From contig JAHCHW010000010.1 of the NCBI GenBank assembly GCA_026129525.1, positions 132,840 through 168,267 of the forward strand: a stretch of DNA of 35,428 nt. The letters run 5' to 3'. Below, piece by piece: positions 25,528 through 35,428 of this stretch. A program made the position numbers and the translations under genes. The notes beneath the pieces are model-generated. The model ran no database searches, was not told where the DNA came from, and saw nothing but the letters and a program-made list of their open reading frames with translations. The stretch's first letter is position 1. Each line of letters starts with the position of its first letter. The stretch is from Chitinophagales bacterium. GTDB lineage: Bacteria; Bacteroidota; Bacteroidia; Chitinophagales; LD1.

Positions 25528-27105
25528 ATGGCAAACCCTGTTGAAATAGCAAAAAAATCGTTCGTTCGTAAGTCAACCGCTGAATCAAACATCCTCGACT
25601 TTGGCAAACTACCCCCACAGGTAAAAGAATTGGAAGAAGCCGTGCTGGGTGCGGTTATGATAGAAGAAAACGCCATTAACGAAGTGGTGGATATTCTCAA
25701 AGACGATTCGTTTTATGTAGATGCCCACCAGCGAATTTGGCGAGCCATTCGTTTGCTGTTCCAAAATCAGGCACCTATTGATTTGCTCACGGTAACCGAG
25801 CAACTCAAAAAAAATGGCGACCTCGAAGCTGCCGGAGGCGCCTTTTACGTAGCACAGTTAACCAACAAAGTAGGCTCGGCTGCCAACGTTGAATATCATG
25901 CACGGCTTATTGCCGAAAAGCACATTCAACGTATGCTTATTTCTACCTCAACCGAAATTATTACCGAAGCCTACGAAGACACTACCGATGTGTTTGAACT
26001 GTTAGACAAGGCAGAAAAAAACCTTTTCAGCATTGCCGAAAACAATCTTAAGCGCAACAGTGAAGATATTTCTTCGCTGTTGATGAGCGAGTTGAAAGAG
26101 ATTGACGTGCGGATGAACAACACCGAGCACGAGTTTAACGGTGTGCCTTCCGGCTTTATTGACCTTGACAGAGCTACAGGCGGCTGGCAAAAATCAGATT
26201 TGGTAATTGTGGCGGCACGCCCGGCAATGGGTAAAACAGCCTTCACCTTAGCACTGGCACGCAATGCCGCGGTTGACCATAAGCGCCCCATTGCATTGTT
26301 CTCGCTCGAAATGTCATCGGCACAGTTGGTTCAGCGTTTAATTTCGATGGAAACACACATTCCTGCCGAAAAAATCCGCAGAGGAAATCTGGAGCAATAC
26401 GAGTATCAGATTCTAACATCAAAAATTGACAACCTTAAAAACGCCCCCATTTTTATTGACGACACTCCCGCCATCAACGTATTCGAACTTCGCAGCAAAT
26501 GCCGCAGGTTAAAACAGCAGCACGATATACAAATGATTGTGATTGACTACCTGCAACTGATGAGCGGCAGTGTTGACGGCAAAGGCGGCAACCGCGAACA
26601 GGAAATAAGCCAAATTTCGCGCTCGTTGAAAGGCTTAGCCAAAGAGTTGGAAATTCCGGTAATTGCCCTCTCGCAGCTTTCGCGCGCGGTAGAAACACGC
26701 GGAGGCGATAAAAAACCCATTCTCTCCGACCTTCGCGAATCGGGTGCGATTGAACAAGATGCCGATATTGTAATTTTCCTTTACAGGGGCGAATACTACG
26801 GTATTGATACCGATGTGGACGGACAAAGCACCAAAGACATTGCCGAAGTAATTATTGCCAAGCACCGTAACGGACCGGTTAAAACCGTTCGCACACGCTT
26901 CATTAACCGTTTCGCCAAATTCGAAAACCTTGACGAAATAGGTGCCGACAATTCATACATGGAAATAAACGATGGCAACGAAAGCCGCAAGTTCAAACGC
27001 CTGCCTTCTAAAATGAATCAGGAAGATGAAGAAGGCGGCAACGAAGGTTTCCAACGCAGACACAAACCCGAAGATTTTAATAACGAAGAAGATACACCGT
27101 TTTGA
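25528..27105 (+). CDS. dnaB: replicative DNA helicase DnaB
   Basis: 525 residues. It is the hexameric 5'-3' helicase that opens DNA at the replication fork. The N-terminal domain (about 28-175) begins PPQVKELEEAVLGAVMIEENAI and contains AHQRIWRAI and the AEKHIQRMLI linker region. The RecA-like motor domain begins near GVPSGFIDLDRATGGW (205-220), with Walker A RPAMGKT (231-237), LFSLEMSS, Walker B MIVIDYLQLM, and SDLRESGAIEQDADIV near the end of the core. The last about 35 residues are acidic and poorly ordered (MNQEDEEGGNEGF...), a common Bacteroidota feature. No intein interrupts the Walker A region. The gene stands alone between a TonB receptor and a giant secreted protein. Confidence 0.97.
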   Translation: MANPVEIAKKSFVRKSTAESNILDFGKLPPQVKELEEAVLGAVMIEENAINEVVDILKDDSFYVDAHQRIWRAIRLLFQNQAPIDLLTVTEQLKKNGDLEAAGGAFYVAQLTNKVGSAANVEYHARLIAEKHIQRMLISTSTEIITEAYEDTTDVFELLDKAEKNLFSIAENNLKRNSEDISSLLMSELKEIDVRMNNTEHEFNGVPSGFIDLDRATGGWQKSDLVIVAARPAMGKTAFTLALARNAAVDHKRPIALFSLEMSSAQLVQRLISMETHIPAEKIRRGNLEQYEYQILTSKIDNLKNAPIFIDDTPAINVFELRSKCRRLKQQHDIQMIVIDYLQLMSGSVDGKGGNREQEISQISRSLKGLAKELEIPVIALSQLSRAVETRGGDKKPILSDLRESGAIEQDADIVIFLYRGEYYGIDTDVDGQSTKDIAEVIIAKHRNGPVKTVRTRFINRFAKFENLDEIGADNSYMEINDGNESRKFKRLPSKMNQEDEEGGNEGFQRRHKPEDFNNEEDTPF

Positions 27106-27611
27106 TTTGACTGAAACGACTTTAAAATTCTTTCCAATACAGAAACCCAACGGAAAGTTACAAGTTACCTATCGGTTGTTTACAACAAATCAAATTATCT
27201 ACCGCCCCCAACTTCCAAGTTGGCGGGCGTTTACATTTTGTTTCTTAATACTTGCTTACAAGGTTAGGGTAGATTATGTGGTAAACTAGCGTAGCTGCGC
27301 TGTTTTCGTTCTACCTGATTACATATGTTACTCTTCGTACTAATTTACCCAACACTTGACTTTTGGTCAACTTTGTGCTTTATTGGGTTAGACAATTAAA
27401 TTACTATCATTTTTTTTGCGGAATCAAAAAAAGTTTCGACCTTACACAAGCATTAGCCAATGATCGGTGGACACCATGACTAAACATTAGCTCCCTAACT
27501 TTTATCCCCTTGGTTAGGTGGTTATTGTAACGATGTAACTTAGTTTTAGAAAGATTACTGACTATAACACTATAAATCACGTTTTTCTATTTCTGACTAA
27601 AAAATAATTGT
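27106..27611. other. gene-free stretch between dnaB and the second giant gene
   Basis: About 500 bp without a convincing gene; the short open frames lack signal, motif or start support. It holds a terminator at 27203-27232, a near-perfect palindrome AGCGTAGCTGCGCT (about 27289-27302), TTGAC-TTTTG-GTCAA at 27356-27370, and CCTAAC / GTTAGG at 27494-27499 and 27513-27518. The sequence is AT-rich near 27400-27440 with an 8-T run. No exact TAnnTTTG box lies near the start at 27612; TATTTCTG at 27588-27595 is one mismatch away. Confidence 0.5.
27203..27241 (+). terminator. intrinsic terminator after dnaB
   Basis: CGCCCCCAACT (27203-27213) pairs with AGTTGGCGGGCG (27218-27229) with a single bulged C at 27224, a 4-nt loop, and the tail TTTACATTTTGTTTC. 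It lies about 100 nt after the dnaB stop. Good stem, moderate tail. Confidence 0.65.
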
Positions 27612-30600
27612 ATGAGAAATTTGTACTCTCTTGCGATTGCTGTCCTTTGCATGGCAACCTTAAACGCTCAAGTAACCGGAGATTTTCGCTCGGCCGGTAC
27701 CGGAAACTGGAGCGCTCCCGGAAGTTGGGAACGCTATAACGGATCTGTATGGCAGGCTTCAGGTGTGGGCGACAACAACCCGGGACAGGTGCCCGGAGCA
27801 ACAAGTTCTGTGTGGATTCAGACAGGGCATGTTATTACCCTAACCGCGAATCAGAGTTGTTTAAACCTGCATCTCAACAATACTGCTGCCAATCGCCTTA
27901 ACTTAGGCACAAACACACTTAGTATTTTCGGGAAAATACGAGCTTACAGTGGCGCTGTCGGCACAATTCCCGGCACTAGTGGTGCCCCTGCAGCTTTAGC
28001 CAATTGGATAACCTCCACATCAGGAAAGTTTTCTTTTGAGGGGAATACACGTGATATTACAGTGACGGGGGAATGGAGTGGTGCTAACGTAGCTGCAAGT
28101 TTTGCATCGGGAAATAGTTTTGACATTGAAATTAACCTCAATAGTGGGCAGACCGTAACCTGCAATACAGATGTAAGAACTAGAAACCTCACTATTACCA
28201 GTGGAACACTTACAATGGCAGGCGCTACCAATTTGTATATTGATCAGGCCGCTGCCAATTTAGGAGCAGTGTCCGTTGCAACAGGTGCAACATTAAACAT
28301 GGGTTCCGGAACTATACAACGGACAGCTACTCAAAGTACCACAAATCACTTTGCCTCATTTACACTCAATGGCACTTTAAATTTTACGGCAGCAACAACA
28401 GCAAACGTGTTAGCCGCTACAACAGTTTCATTTAATGGTACTGTTGGTTATACTGCAGGAGGCAATCAAACATTCGTTATTCGTGGCGGCTCAAATACAA
28501 ATGCTGCGCTAACAAATACTTACAACGATGTAGAGATATCAGGTAGCGGAGTAAAAACTTTAGGATTGGCTACAAACATCAACGGCAACCTTACCATATC
28601 AGCCGGAACATTAGCCGATGGCGCTTTCCTATTAACCGGTCCCGGAGCAGCAACAGGTAAGGTATTAGACATGAGTACCGCAACAACAACTGCGTTTACA
28701 TTAACAAACACCTCACTTAACCCCTTCCCGCTTTTCCAAACCTACAACCTTCATTCTACAGCCAGTACTGTAAACTATAACGCAAATGCAGGGCAAAACA
28801 TACGAGGGGGACTATCTTACGGTAATCTTTCGTTAGCTACAGGTGGAGCTAAAAGTCCCGATGCAGACCTTACCGTAAAAGGCAACCTTACTATTGCTGC
28901 AGGAACAACCCTTGCAGGTGCTGATAAATTAGTTACTGTAAACGGAAGTGTTGCAAATACCGGAGGATATACAGGTACAGGAACCAGTAAAATTAAGTTG
29001 GCAGGAGGAACTACTACTCATAACCTTACCGGAACAGGCGCTTATACAAACATTGAACTAGATGATAATAATGGCGCCACCGCTGCTGCAAATTTTACTG
29101 TAAATACAAGCCTGATATTATCGAACGGAACGTTTGTTATAAACCCAGGAATAACTACAACTCTCACGGGAAATATTGCTGCCAGTGGCAGTGGTTTGTT
29201 GGGTGGTTCAACCACATCGAATTTAACCATAGGTGGAACAGGGGACCTTGGCAATACACTCAACTTTAATCAAACAGGAACTTTACCGAATTTAGGCGCT
29301 CTTACAATTACAAGAACAACTTCAGGCGTTGTTTCACTGGGCAGTAATTTAACTATAAATGGAACCCTTACTCTTAATGCATCCGGCTTAAACTTCTACA
29401 TAGGATCGAACCTGCTAACCTTTAATGGTCAGACTACGCCTCTCACCATTACTGCCGGTACTTTTAATGGCGGAACTACTTCCGATATCTCATTTACGGG
29501 TGCAAATAGTGTTGGGGCATTTCCATTAGTAACCGGTGGAGTTCGTGACTTAACTATTAACCGTCCTGCGCTCTCAGTTACTCTTGCTACTACAGCTCCT
29601 TTAACCATACACCGTAACCTTACCATCACAGCAGGAACATTTGCTGACGGAACAGCACTTATCACAGGTCCTGGTTCCGGAACAGGAACATTCAGTATGA
29701 ACAGCGGAACTACAGCCGCTTTCACAATGACCAATACTTCTCTCAACCCATTCCCTGTTTTTCAAACGTACGATTTTCACCCAACAGCCAGTACTGTAAG
29801 TTATAATGGAGTAAATACAGCAAACGCTCAAAATATTTCTGCAATTCCACAGTATGGTAACCTGATTACTTCTAACGGTACCGCAACCTTTCAAAAATTG
29901 TTTACGGGCAACACCCTGGTCAAAGGAAATTTAACTACATCGTCCGGCTTTTTATCCTATCAAACTAATACAGTTACTGTAAATGGGAACTTGTCGAATG
30001 CAGGCACACACAACGCTTCTGCATCGGGTAAAATATTGTTATTAGGCGGAGGCACACAACATACTATGGGAGGCACAGGCGGATACGGAAATGTAGAGTT
30101 AGATGATGCTGTAGGAGTATTAACGAATGCCAATGTTACTGTAAACGGAAACTTAGTCGTTACCTCAGGAGTTTTTACAGTTGGCAACTTTACATTTACC
30201 CAACCGTTCGGAAAAAAGACGACCGTTTATAGCACCTTTACAAAGAATGCAGGAACAGGGTTGGTTAGTTTAGGTGAATTAGAAGTAGTAACAGGTGGAG
30301 TGTTTAGTATGTCAACCAATGCCAACGTTACAATAAATGGCAACCTTACCAATAGCGGAACATTTACTGCCGGTACAGGAACATACACACTTTCTAATTC
30401 AGGAACTATTGCAAGCAATTCAGCTCTCGCATTAACTACATTGGTAAATAATGGAATCTATATCAATAACGCTACTATTAACGTATCCGGAGCATTTACT
30501 GTAAATACAGGTGCGTTTACTTTTACAAATAATAATAGCTTAACCGTTGGCGGAACAGTAACCGTTAATGGTTCAGGAGGAACACTAACTAACAACAGCG

Positions 30601-30692
30601 CATTAAATTTTACCGGCACTGCGGCTGTTGGCGGGGGGGGACTATCAATAATAACAATGGGGGAACATTTCAATTGGCGTCCGGCTCAGTAG
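27612..30692 (+). CDS. giant secreted beta-strand-repeat protein, 5' part (frame ends after a poly-G tract)
   Basis: 1026 residues as read. It begins with a signal peptide (MRNLYSLAIAVLCMATLNAQ) and the motif GDFRSAGTGNWSAPGSWERYNGSVWQ, common at the N-terminus of Bacteroidota secreted repeat proteins. The rest is low-complexity beta-strand repeats rich in Thr, Asn, Gly and Ala (NLTITSGTLTMAGATNLYI-like), expected to form a beta-helix or beta-solenoid. The last about 18 codons (LSIITMGEHFNWRPAQ) are out of character. They follow eight Gs at 30633-30640, and the expected sequence GTINNNNGGTFQLASGS continues in the +2 frame. Adding one G, or removing two, joins it to the 30641-35428 part. As written, the product would lack any T9SS C-terminal signal. 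Confidence 0.8.
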   Translation: MRNLYSLAIAVLCMATLNAQVTGDFRSAGTGNWSAPGSWERYNGSVWQASGVGDNNPGQVPGATSSVWIQTGHVITLTANQSCLNLHLNNTAANRLNLGTNTLSIFGKIRAYSGAVGTIPGTSGAPAALANWITSTSGKFSFEGNTRDITVTGEWSGANVAASFASGNSFDIEINLNSGQTVTCNTDVRTRNLTITSGTLTMAGATNLYIDQAAANLGAVSVATGATLNMGSGTIQRTATQSTTNHFASFTLNGTLNFTAATTANVLAATTVSFNGTVGYTAGGNQTFVIRGGSNTNAALTNTYNDVEISGSGVKTLGLATNINGNLTISAGTLADGAFLLTGPGAATGKVLDMSTATTTAFTLTNTSLNPFPLFQTYNLHSTASTVNYNANAGQNIRGGLSYGNLSLATGGAKSPDADLTVKGNLTIAAGTTLAGADKLVTVNGSVANTGGYTGTGTSKIKLAGGTTTHNLTGTGAYTNIELDDNNGATAAANFTVNTSLILSNGTFVINPGITTTLTGNIAASGSGLLGGSTTSNLTIGGTGDLGNTLNFNQTGTLPNLGALTITRTTSGVVSLGSNLTINGTLTLNASGLNFYIGSNLLTFNGQTTPLTITAGTFNGGTTSDISFTGANSVGAFPLVTGGVRDLTINRPALSVTLATTAPLTIHRNLTITAGTFADGTALITGPGSGTGTFSMNSGTTAAFTMTNTSLNPFPVFQTYDFHPTASTVSYNGVNTANAQNISAIPQYGNLITSNGTATFQKLFTGNTLVKGNLTTSSGFLSYQTNTVTVNGNLSNAGTHNASASGKILLLGGGTQHTMGGTGGYGNVELDDAVGVLTNANVTVNGNLVVTSGVFTVGNFTFTQPFGKKTTVYSTFTKNAGTGLVSLGELEVVTGGVFSMSTNANVTINGNLTNSGTFTAGTGTYTLSNSGTIASNSALALTTLVNNGIYINNATINVSGAFTVNTGAFTFTNNNSLTVGGTVTVNGSGGTLTNNSALNFTGTAAVGGGGLSIITMGEHFNWRPAQ

Positions 30693-33185
30693 GACCTGCG
30701 TTGAATGCAGGAACCGCAACTAACTTAGTTAAATATTATGGTTCTGTGTCAGCTCAAACAGTTCGTGCGGCAACCTATTATAATCTTGAAATTGATAAAG
30801 CCGGACAAACAGCAAGTGGTTCAGCTACAATTACAGTCAATAACGATTTTACTATAACAAACGGAACTTTTGCCGATTTAGGTAACGCTATTACAGGAAA
30901 CAGCACAGGAACATTTACCGTATCAGCCGGTGCAGTTTATACTACTACCCGAATTACAACTCCATGGCTTCCTACAAATTATACCGCTGCAAAAATTGTT
31001 TTAGCCCCCACCAGTACAGTAAATTACAATGGTGGAACCGCACACAACATTGTGCAAAATCCAAACGGCACAGCTATTACAAACGTATATGGTCACTTAG
31101 GTATTGCTTCTGCAGTCATAAAAACTGTTTCCGGTGGAAATATTTCTGCTAACAACCTTACTATAAACGCTGGCACACTCAATGACGGAGGCAACACAAT
31201 TTCGGTATTGGGTAATTTGTCCAGCAACGGAACACACACCACTACCGGCAGCGGAAAAATACTCATGCAGGGCAGCACTCCGCAGCAAATAACGACCACC
31301 GCAGCTGCCACTCGCACCTTTGGCAATATTGAGATAGACAACGCAGCAGGAGTAACGTTAGGGGGCACGGGGGCTACCTTTATCTACAACATCAACACAG
31401 GCAATACCCTTACGCTTACCAGCGGTAATTTAAATGTGGCAAATGCTACTTTGATGCTTACCGGAAATGCCTTGGCAGGCAACCCCGCCTTACTCGCAAC
31501 TACCGCTGCATCGAACCTCAGTTATCAGGGCAGTGCGGCAGGACATGCCATACCGTCATCCGTAACCAATCTCCAAAACCTCACGCTGAACAATGCAAAC
31601 GGATTATCGCTGAACAGCGATATTACCATGAGCGCAACAGGAGTACTGACGTTGACGAACGGACGACTGAATCTGGGAGCTTACGACCTAACCATACTGA
31701 ACACAGCCGTGGCGGCCATATCGGGCGGGTCATCCACTTCAATTATGGTGCAGGCAGACGGAGCAGGACAACTCAAACGAAATGTGTTAACGGGTTCGTA
31801 TGTATTCCCCGTAGGGGATAATTCCGGTGGAACTAACGTTGCCAATAACAACGGACTCGACTACTCTCCCGTAACCTTAAATTTTACCGCTAACTCCGCC
31901 CCCAGAATCATCGGCATAAGGGTCGTGGACGACAAACATCCTAGCGATGCGACCACCACCGATTATATCAGCCGCCACTGGGCTTTTACCGAATCGCCAG
32001 GAACAGGAACTTATACTTACAATGCCACCTTCCGCTATTCTACAACCCTCCCTTCTGACTTAGTGGGCACTCATGCCAATGTAAAACTCAACAGCTGGGA
32101 TACCGATGATTTTTACTGGACTCAATTTACCACCACCGGTACTGCTCCGGATTTAATCATGAACGGCTATACCGAAACCACCGGCCCTTTAGCCGATGTG
32201 GAGTTTACCGGAAGAGTAAACAGTGCCGTTACCTATACATGGTTACCTACCTCCGGAACCAACAGTTGGACGGTACCCGCTAACTGGAGCCCAAGCCGAT
32301 TTTCCGCCCAGCCAACCGATATCCTCCAATTTACAAATGGGGGTAACCCTATCGTCAGCAATGTGCCTACGCAAACCATTGCCCGATTAATAGTAGGTGA
32401 TGGCGGTTCGGGTAATACTGACGTAACTTTTACTTCTTCCGCTGCTGCGCAAACATTAACCATAAGCAATACCTCCGGTACTAACTTTGATATACAGGCA
32501 GGGTCTACCCTCCGACTCAGCAGCACGCTTGCCAATGCAACATCTATTGCCTTTACAGGAACCAATGTGGCTACCATTAACGGAACACTTGTTTTGGATG
32601 CCAATACCAGCGGCAATAACACCTATACTGCAACCAATTCCTCCACTACCGTTAACGGGGCAATTACCAATAACGGTGGAACCATAACTTCTACCGCAAC
32701 TAACCTTACTTTCGGTGCAGGGGCATTCTACAACCATGCCCGTAACGGAGGCGCCATACCTTTAGCTGCATGGAATGTTACCTCTACCTGTAACATTACC
32801 GGAATAACCTCTACCAACTTAACTACTTTCACGGCACCGGTAGCAACCCCTTTCGGCAACCTCATTTGGAACTGCCCTGCGCAAACTATTACCACCGGTG
32901 GCTTAACCACCCAAAGTTTTATTAGCGGTAACTTCCAGATTTTGGCAGGAACTTTCTATGACAACGGCAATTTGCTGAACGGACCAGGAACAGGAACCGG
33001 CAAAACATTTACCATCGCCAACGGGGCTACCTTTAATATGACCAACATCTCAACCGGAACTACCGCTACACAGGCAGGGTCATTCCCGTTATTTGCAAGC
33101 TATGCTTTCGGTGCAAGCAGCACTGTAAACTATAATGCCAATGCAACTCAGCCGATTGTAGGGAATATTACGTATGGCAATTTGA
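28590..33185 (+). repeat. four dispersed copies of an 80-residue module in the second giant protein
   Basis: The module runs LTITAGTFADG...ITGPGSGTG...FxMTN...SLNPFPxFQTY...ASTVNYNxNxxQNI...YGNL. Copies lie at about 28590-28830, 29612-29865, 30850-31100 and 32937-33183. Copies 1 and 2 are closest; copy 4 shares FPLFASYAFGASSTVNYNANATQ. A second recurring module, GSGKILLxGGTxQ...YGNIELDDxxGV, lies at about 28980-29060, 30020-30110, 31245-31360 and 33325-33430. Confidence 0.7.
30633..30640 (+). repeat. G8 homopolymer at the frame break of the second giant gene
   Basis: Eight consecutive G follow codon GGC at 30630. In the current length the frame reaches a stop at 30690-30692; with nine (or six) G it stays open to the window end. 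A second G5 run lies about 18 nt downstream. Candidate slipped-strand site or sequencing error. Confidence 0.85.
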
Positions 33186-35428
33186 GAAATACTAACAACA
33201 CCAAAACACTCAACGCTCCCGCAACCGCAGCAGGAGACCTCATTATCGCATCCGGTGTGGTGAACGATGGCGGGTTTGTGCTAACTGTGCAAGGAAGTGT
33301 ATTAACTGACGGCACACACACAAGTACAGGCAGCGGAAGAATTCGTATGCAGGGCAGTTCTGCTCAAAACATTAGTTTCATATCGGGCTCAGGCACACGA
33401 TTTTTTGGCAACATTGAAATAAACTCTACCGATAATGTTTATTTAACAAGTTCATTCAATACCTATCAAATTGACGGAACACTTACACTAACCTCTGGTA
33501 ATTTAAACTTAGGCAGTGTAGTGCTTAACTTGCCCGGAAGTGTCAGTAGCACCTCAGGTTTTTTAGCGGGATCAAGTAATGCCATTTTGAACGTTACCGG
33601 TGCTAATGGAAATATTGGTTCTATCGGATTTGTTACAGGAGCCAGAGAACTTAACACGCTTACCGTTAACCGTACAGGAACAAATCCTTCAGTAACACTT
33701 ACAACGCCTTTATCGGTAAGTACGCTAAACCTCACAAGCGGAATCATTAACAACAGCTCAAATACATTATCAGTAACGGGATCTGCGGTTAGCAGTATAA
33801 ATGGCGGTAGTGCTACTGCATTCATTAACGGAGCATTAGAAAGAACTTTGCCTGTAATTACTGTTCCTATTACTTACCCGTTTCCGATAGGGAAAAGCGG
33901 ACTTAGTCAATTTCAGCTTATTAACCCTACAACAGCTGTGCCTACAACCGTTAAAGTTGAAATGTTTGATTCATCTCCAACAGGCGGTATTCCTGCCACA
34001 TTAAATAATTTGGGTAACCAGTATTGGGCAAGCTCAGTAACATCAGGTGCACTCACAGGATTAAGCAATATCAGATTAAGCCGCTCTGCTCCACAACCGC
34101 AGGTTAACGCTTCGCATACCATTGCACACTCATCAACGTTGAGTGGTAACTATAACAGTATTGGAGGAACTGTTATCCCATCCTACACTATGGAATCAGT
34201 AAATAGCGTTAACCTTAATTTAGGATATTTTGTTATTGGATTAAACATCTGCGGGGTTACTACACTAACTGAAGGCAGTGTAACTCCCGGCTGCGGAACA
34301 TTCTCCTCTGCTGCCAATGTAGCTGTTGGCACTTACCGCACTATGAACGTAGTACAAGGAGTAAATTACTCTATAACTACCTGCAATTCCACTCCATCAA
34401 CATTAAATACACAGCTAACTCTTCGGGATAACAGTGAAAATTACTTGGCTCACAATGATGATAATGGGCCTCACTGTTCCGGCATTAAAGCATCGCTTGA
34501 CTGGACTGCTACATATACAGGAGTTTCCAGAATACACGTGCATAAAGACGATTGTGAAAGTGTATGGTCAGGTACGTCAGCAGTATTACAGGTTAGGCAA
34601 AACACATTGGTTGGATTAGGAGCAGTAACTCCTGCGGGCAACATTTGTCAAAACGGCTCAAAAAAACTAACTGCAATTTTAGGAGGTGTTCATAGCAACC
34701 CGGTTATTACTTGGTCAATAGACCCACCTATAGGCAGAGGCACCTTATCATCCACAACAGGTACAACTGTTGACTATATAGCAGATGGCTCGGCAGGTAC
34801 AGTTATTATTACCGCTAAAGTTGGCGAATGCTCTTCCTCACATATTTTCGAGGTAATTCCATCGGCAAATGCAACTAATACAGGCCCCTATATTCCGGGA
34901 GAGGATATTGTTTTAGATGTTACTCCTAGCGGAGCTGATACTTATCAGTGGTCTGGTCCAGGAGGCTTTTCTTCTTCTTTACAAAGCCCAGTAATACCTA
35001 ATGCACAGGCATCTAATTCAGGTATATATACAGTTACTGTTACATTTATTGGATCTTGTACCTCAACATCATCAGTAAATGTTACTGTATATCCAACACA
35101 AATTGTATGGGAAGGAACAATTGATCAAAACTGGCATGATCCGGATAATTGGTTACCTACCGTTGTTCCGGATAACTGTGTTTTTGATGTTTTAATCCCA
35201 ACTTCACCTGTCGGTGGTGTATTCCCTGAAGTATCTACAAGTGTAAGTGTAAAAAACCTAACGGTAAATAACGGGGCACGTATAACTCTCAGTGACAAAC
35301 TGAACGTATGCGGCAACATTACGGGAGGCAACTCATCTACCAATCTTCCGGCAATAATCGGCACCAGCTATTTAGAGTTGAATGGCGGCAGCGCACAAAC
35401 CATCAGCGGACGAGTGCAGTTCAATACT
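30641..35428 (+). CDS. giant secreted beta-strand-repeat protein, 3' continuation after the frame break (runs off the window)
   Basis: About 1596 codons without a stop in the frame beginning ACT ATC AAT (TINNNNGGTFQLASGSVGPA). There is no start codon with signal peptide or promoter, so it is the continuation of the 27612 gene, not a separate gene. Content: more beta-strand repeats (to about 33850); a middle segment with NGLDYSPVTLNF and ISRHWAFTESPGTGTY (about 31800-32050), typical of domains seen near the ends of such proteins; a PPC-like Cys-bearing domain (about 34245-34600; CGVTTLTEG, NDDNGPHCSGIK); then Ig-like domains. One of these (YQWSGPGGFSSSLQSPVIPN, near 34940-35020) closely resembles the Ig repeats of the 3510-residue adhesin. 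It ends in another IVWEGTIDQNWHDPDNW module. The C-terminus, probably a T9SS signal, lies beyond the window. Confidence 0.8.

Noticed and set aside
27026..27289. A plus-strand 87-codon frame overlapping the end of dnaB
   Set aside because: It overlaps the dnaB C-terminus and the terminator hairpin, with no promoter or motif.
30641..35428. Treating the part after the poly-G run as a separate gene
   Set aside because: It has no start with signal peptide, no promoter, and its first residues continue the repeat pattern of the upstream frame.

Overview
The window looks like a chromosomal segment from a free-living Bacteroidota bacterium. The evidence is several type IX secretion (T9SS) type-B C-terminal domains, a PorP/SprF-family protein directly downstream of a giant repeat adhesin, a type III glutamine synthetase, a TonB-dependent receptor with an N-terminal carboxypeptidase-like domain, and repeated TAnnTTTG (-7) promoter boxes only 10-30 nt before start codons with almost no Shine-Dalgarno sequences. 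Genus and species cannot be told from sequence alone. I see no tRNA, rRNA, CRISPR array, transposase or prophage.

Layout. 1-147: tail of a T9SS cargo protein. 271-1551: a PLP-dependent class V aminotransferase-like protein with a Tat-like leader. 1734-3929: glutamine synthetase III, followed by a perfect hairpin terminator. 4138-6233: an ExbB/TolQ-ExbD/TolR-TonB energy-transduction operon. 6439-18556 (minus strand): a three-gene operon made of a small secreted protein, a 3510-residue adhesin (N-terminal PPC-like domains, 12 clear Ig-like repeats, 20 PKD-like repeats, T9SS C-terminal domain) and a PorP/SprF-like outer-membrane partner. The order matches the sprB-sprF pattern of gliding/adhesin loci. 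18763-19539: a YdfG-like short-chain dehydrogenase. 19739-21366: a secreted collagen-like/tail-collar protein with five HxH motifs, then a DUF3467 protein. 21388-22877 (minus): pyrR-pyrB. 22991-25264: a TonB-dependent receptor starting with TTG. 25528-27105: replicative helicase DnaB. 27612 to the window end: a second giant secreted beta-repeat protein, whose frame is broken at an 8-G homopolymer (30633-30640) and resumes in another frame to the end.

How it fits together. The window mixes housekeeping metabolism (nitrogen assimilation, pyrimidine synthesis, replication) with cell-surface investment: proton-motive-force transduction to the outer membrane, a TonB receptor, and at least two, probably three, large T9SS-type surface proteins. 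The most notable points are the two-domain (about 508 bp) higher-order repeat in the adhesin, the poly-G break in the second giant gene (phase variation, decay or sequencing error), a U-tailed inverted repeat inside the small first gene of the adhesin operon, the HxH-rich collar protein, and a pyrR operon whose apparent leader is too short for classical attenuation. I did not find a clearly new defence or biosynthetic system.
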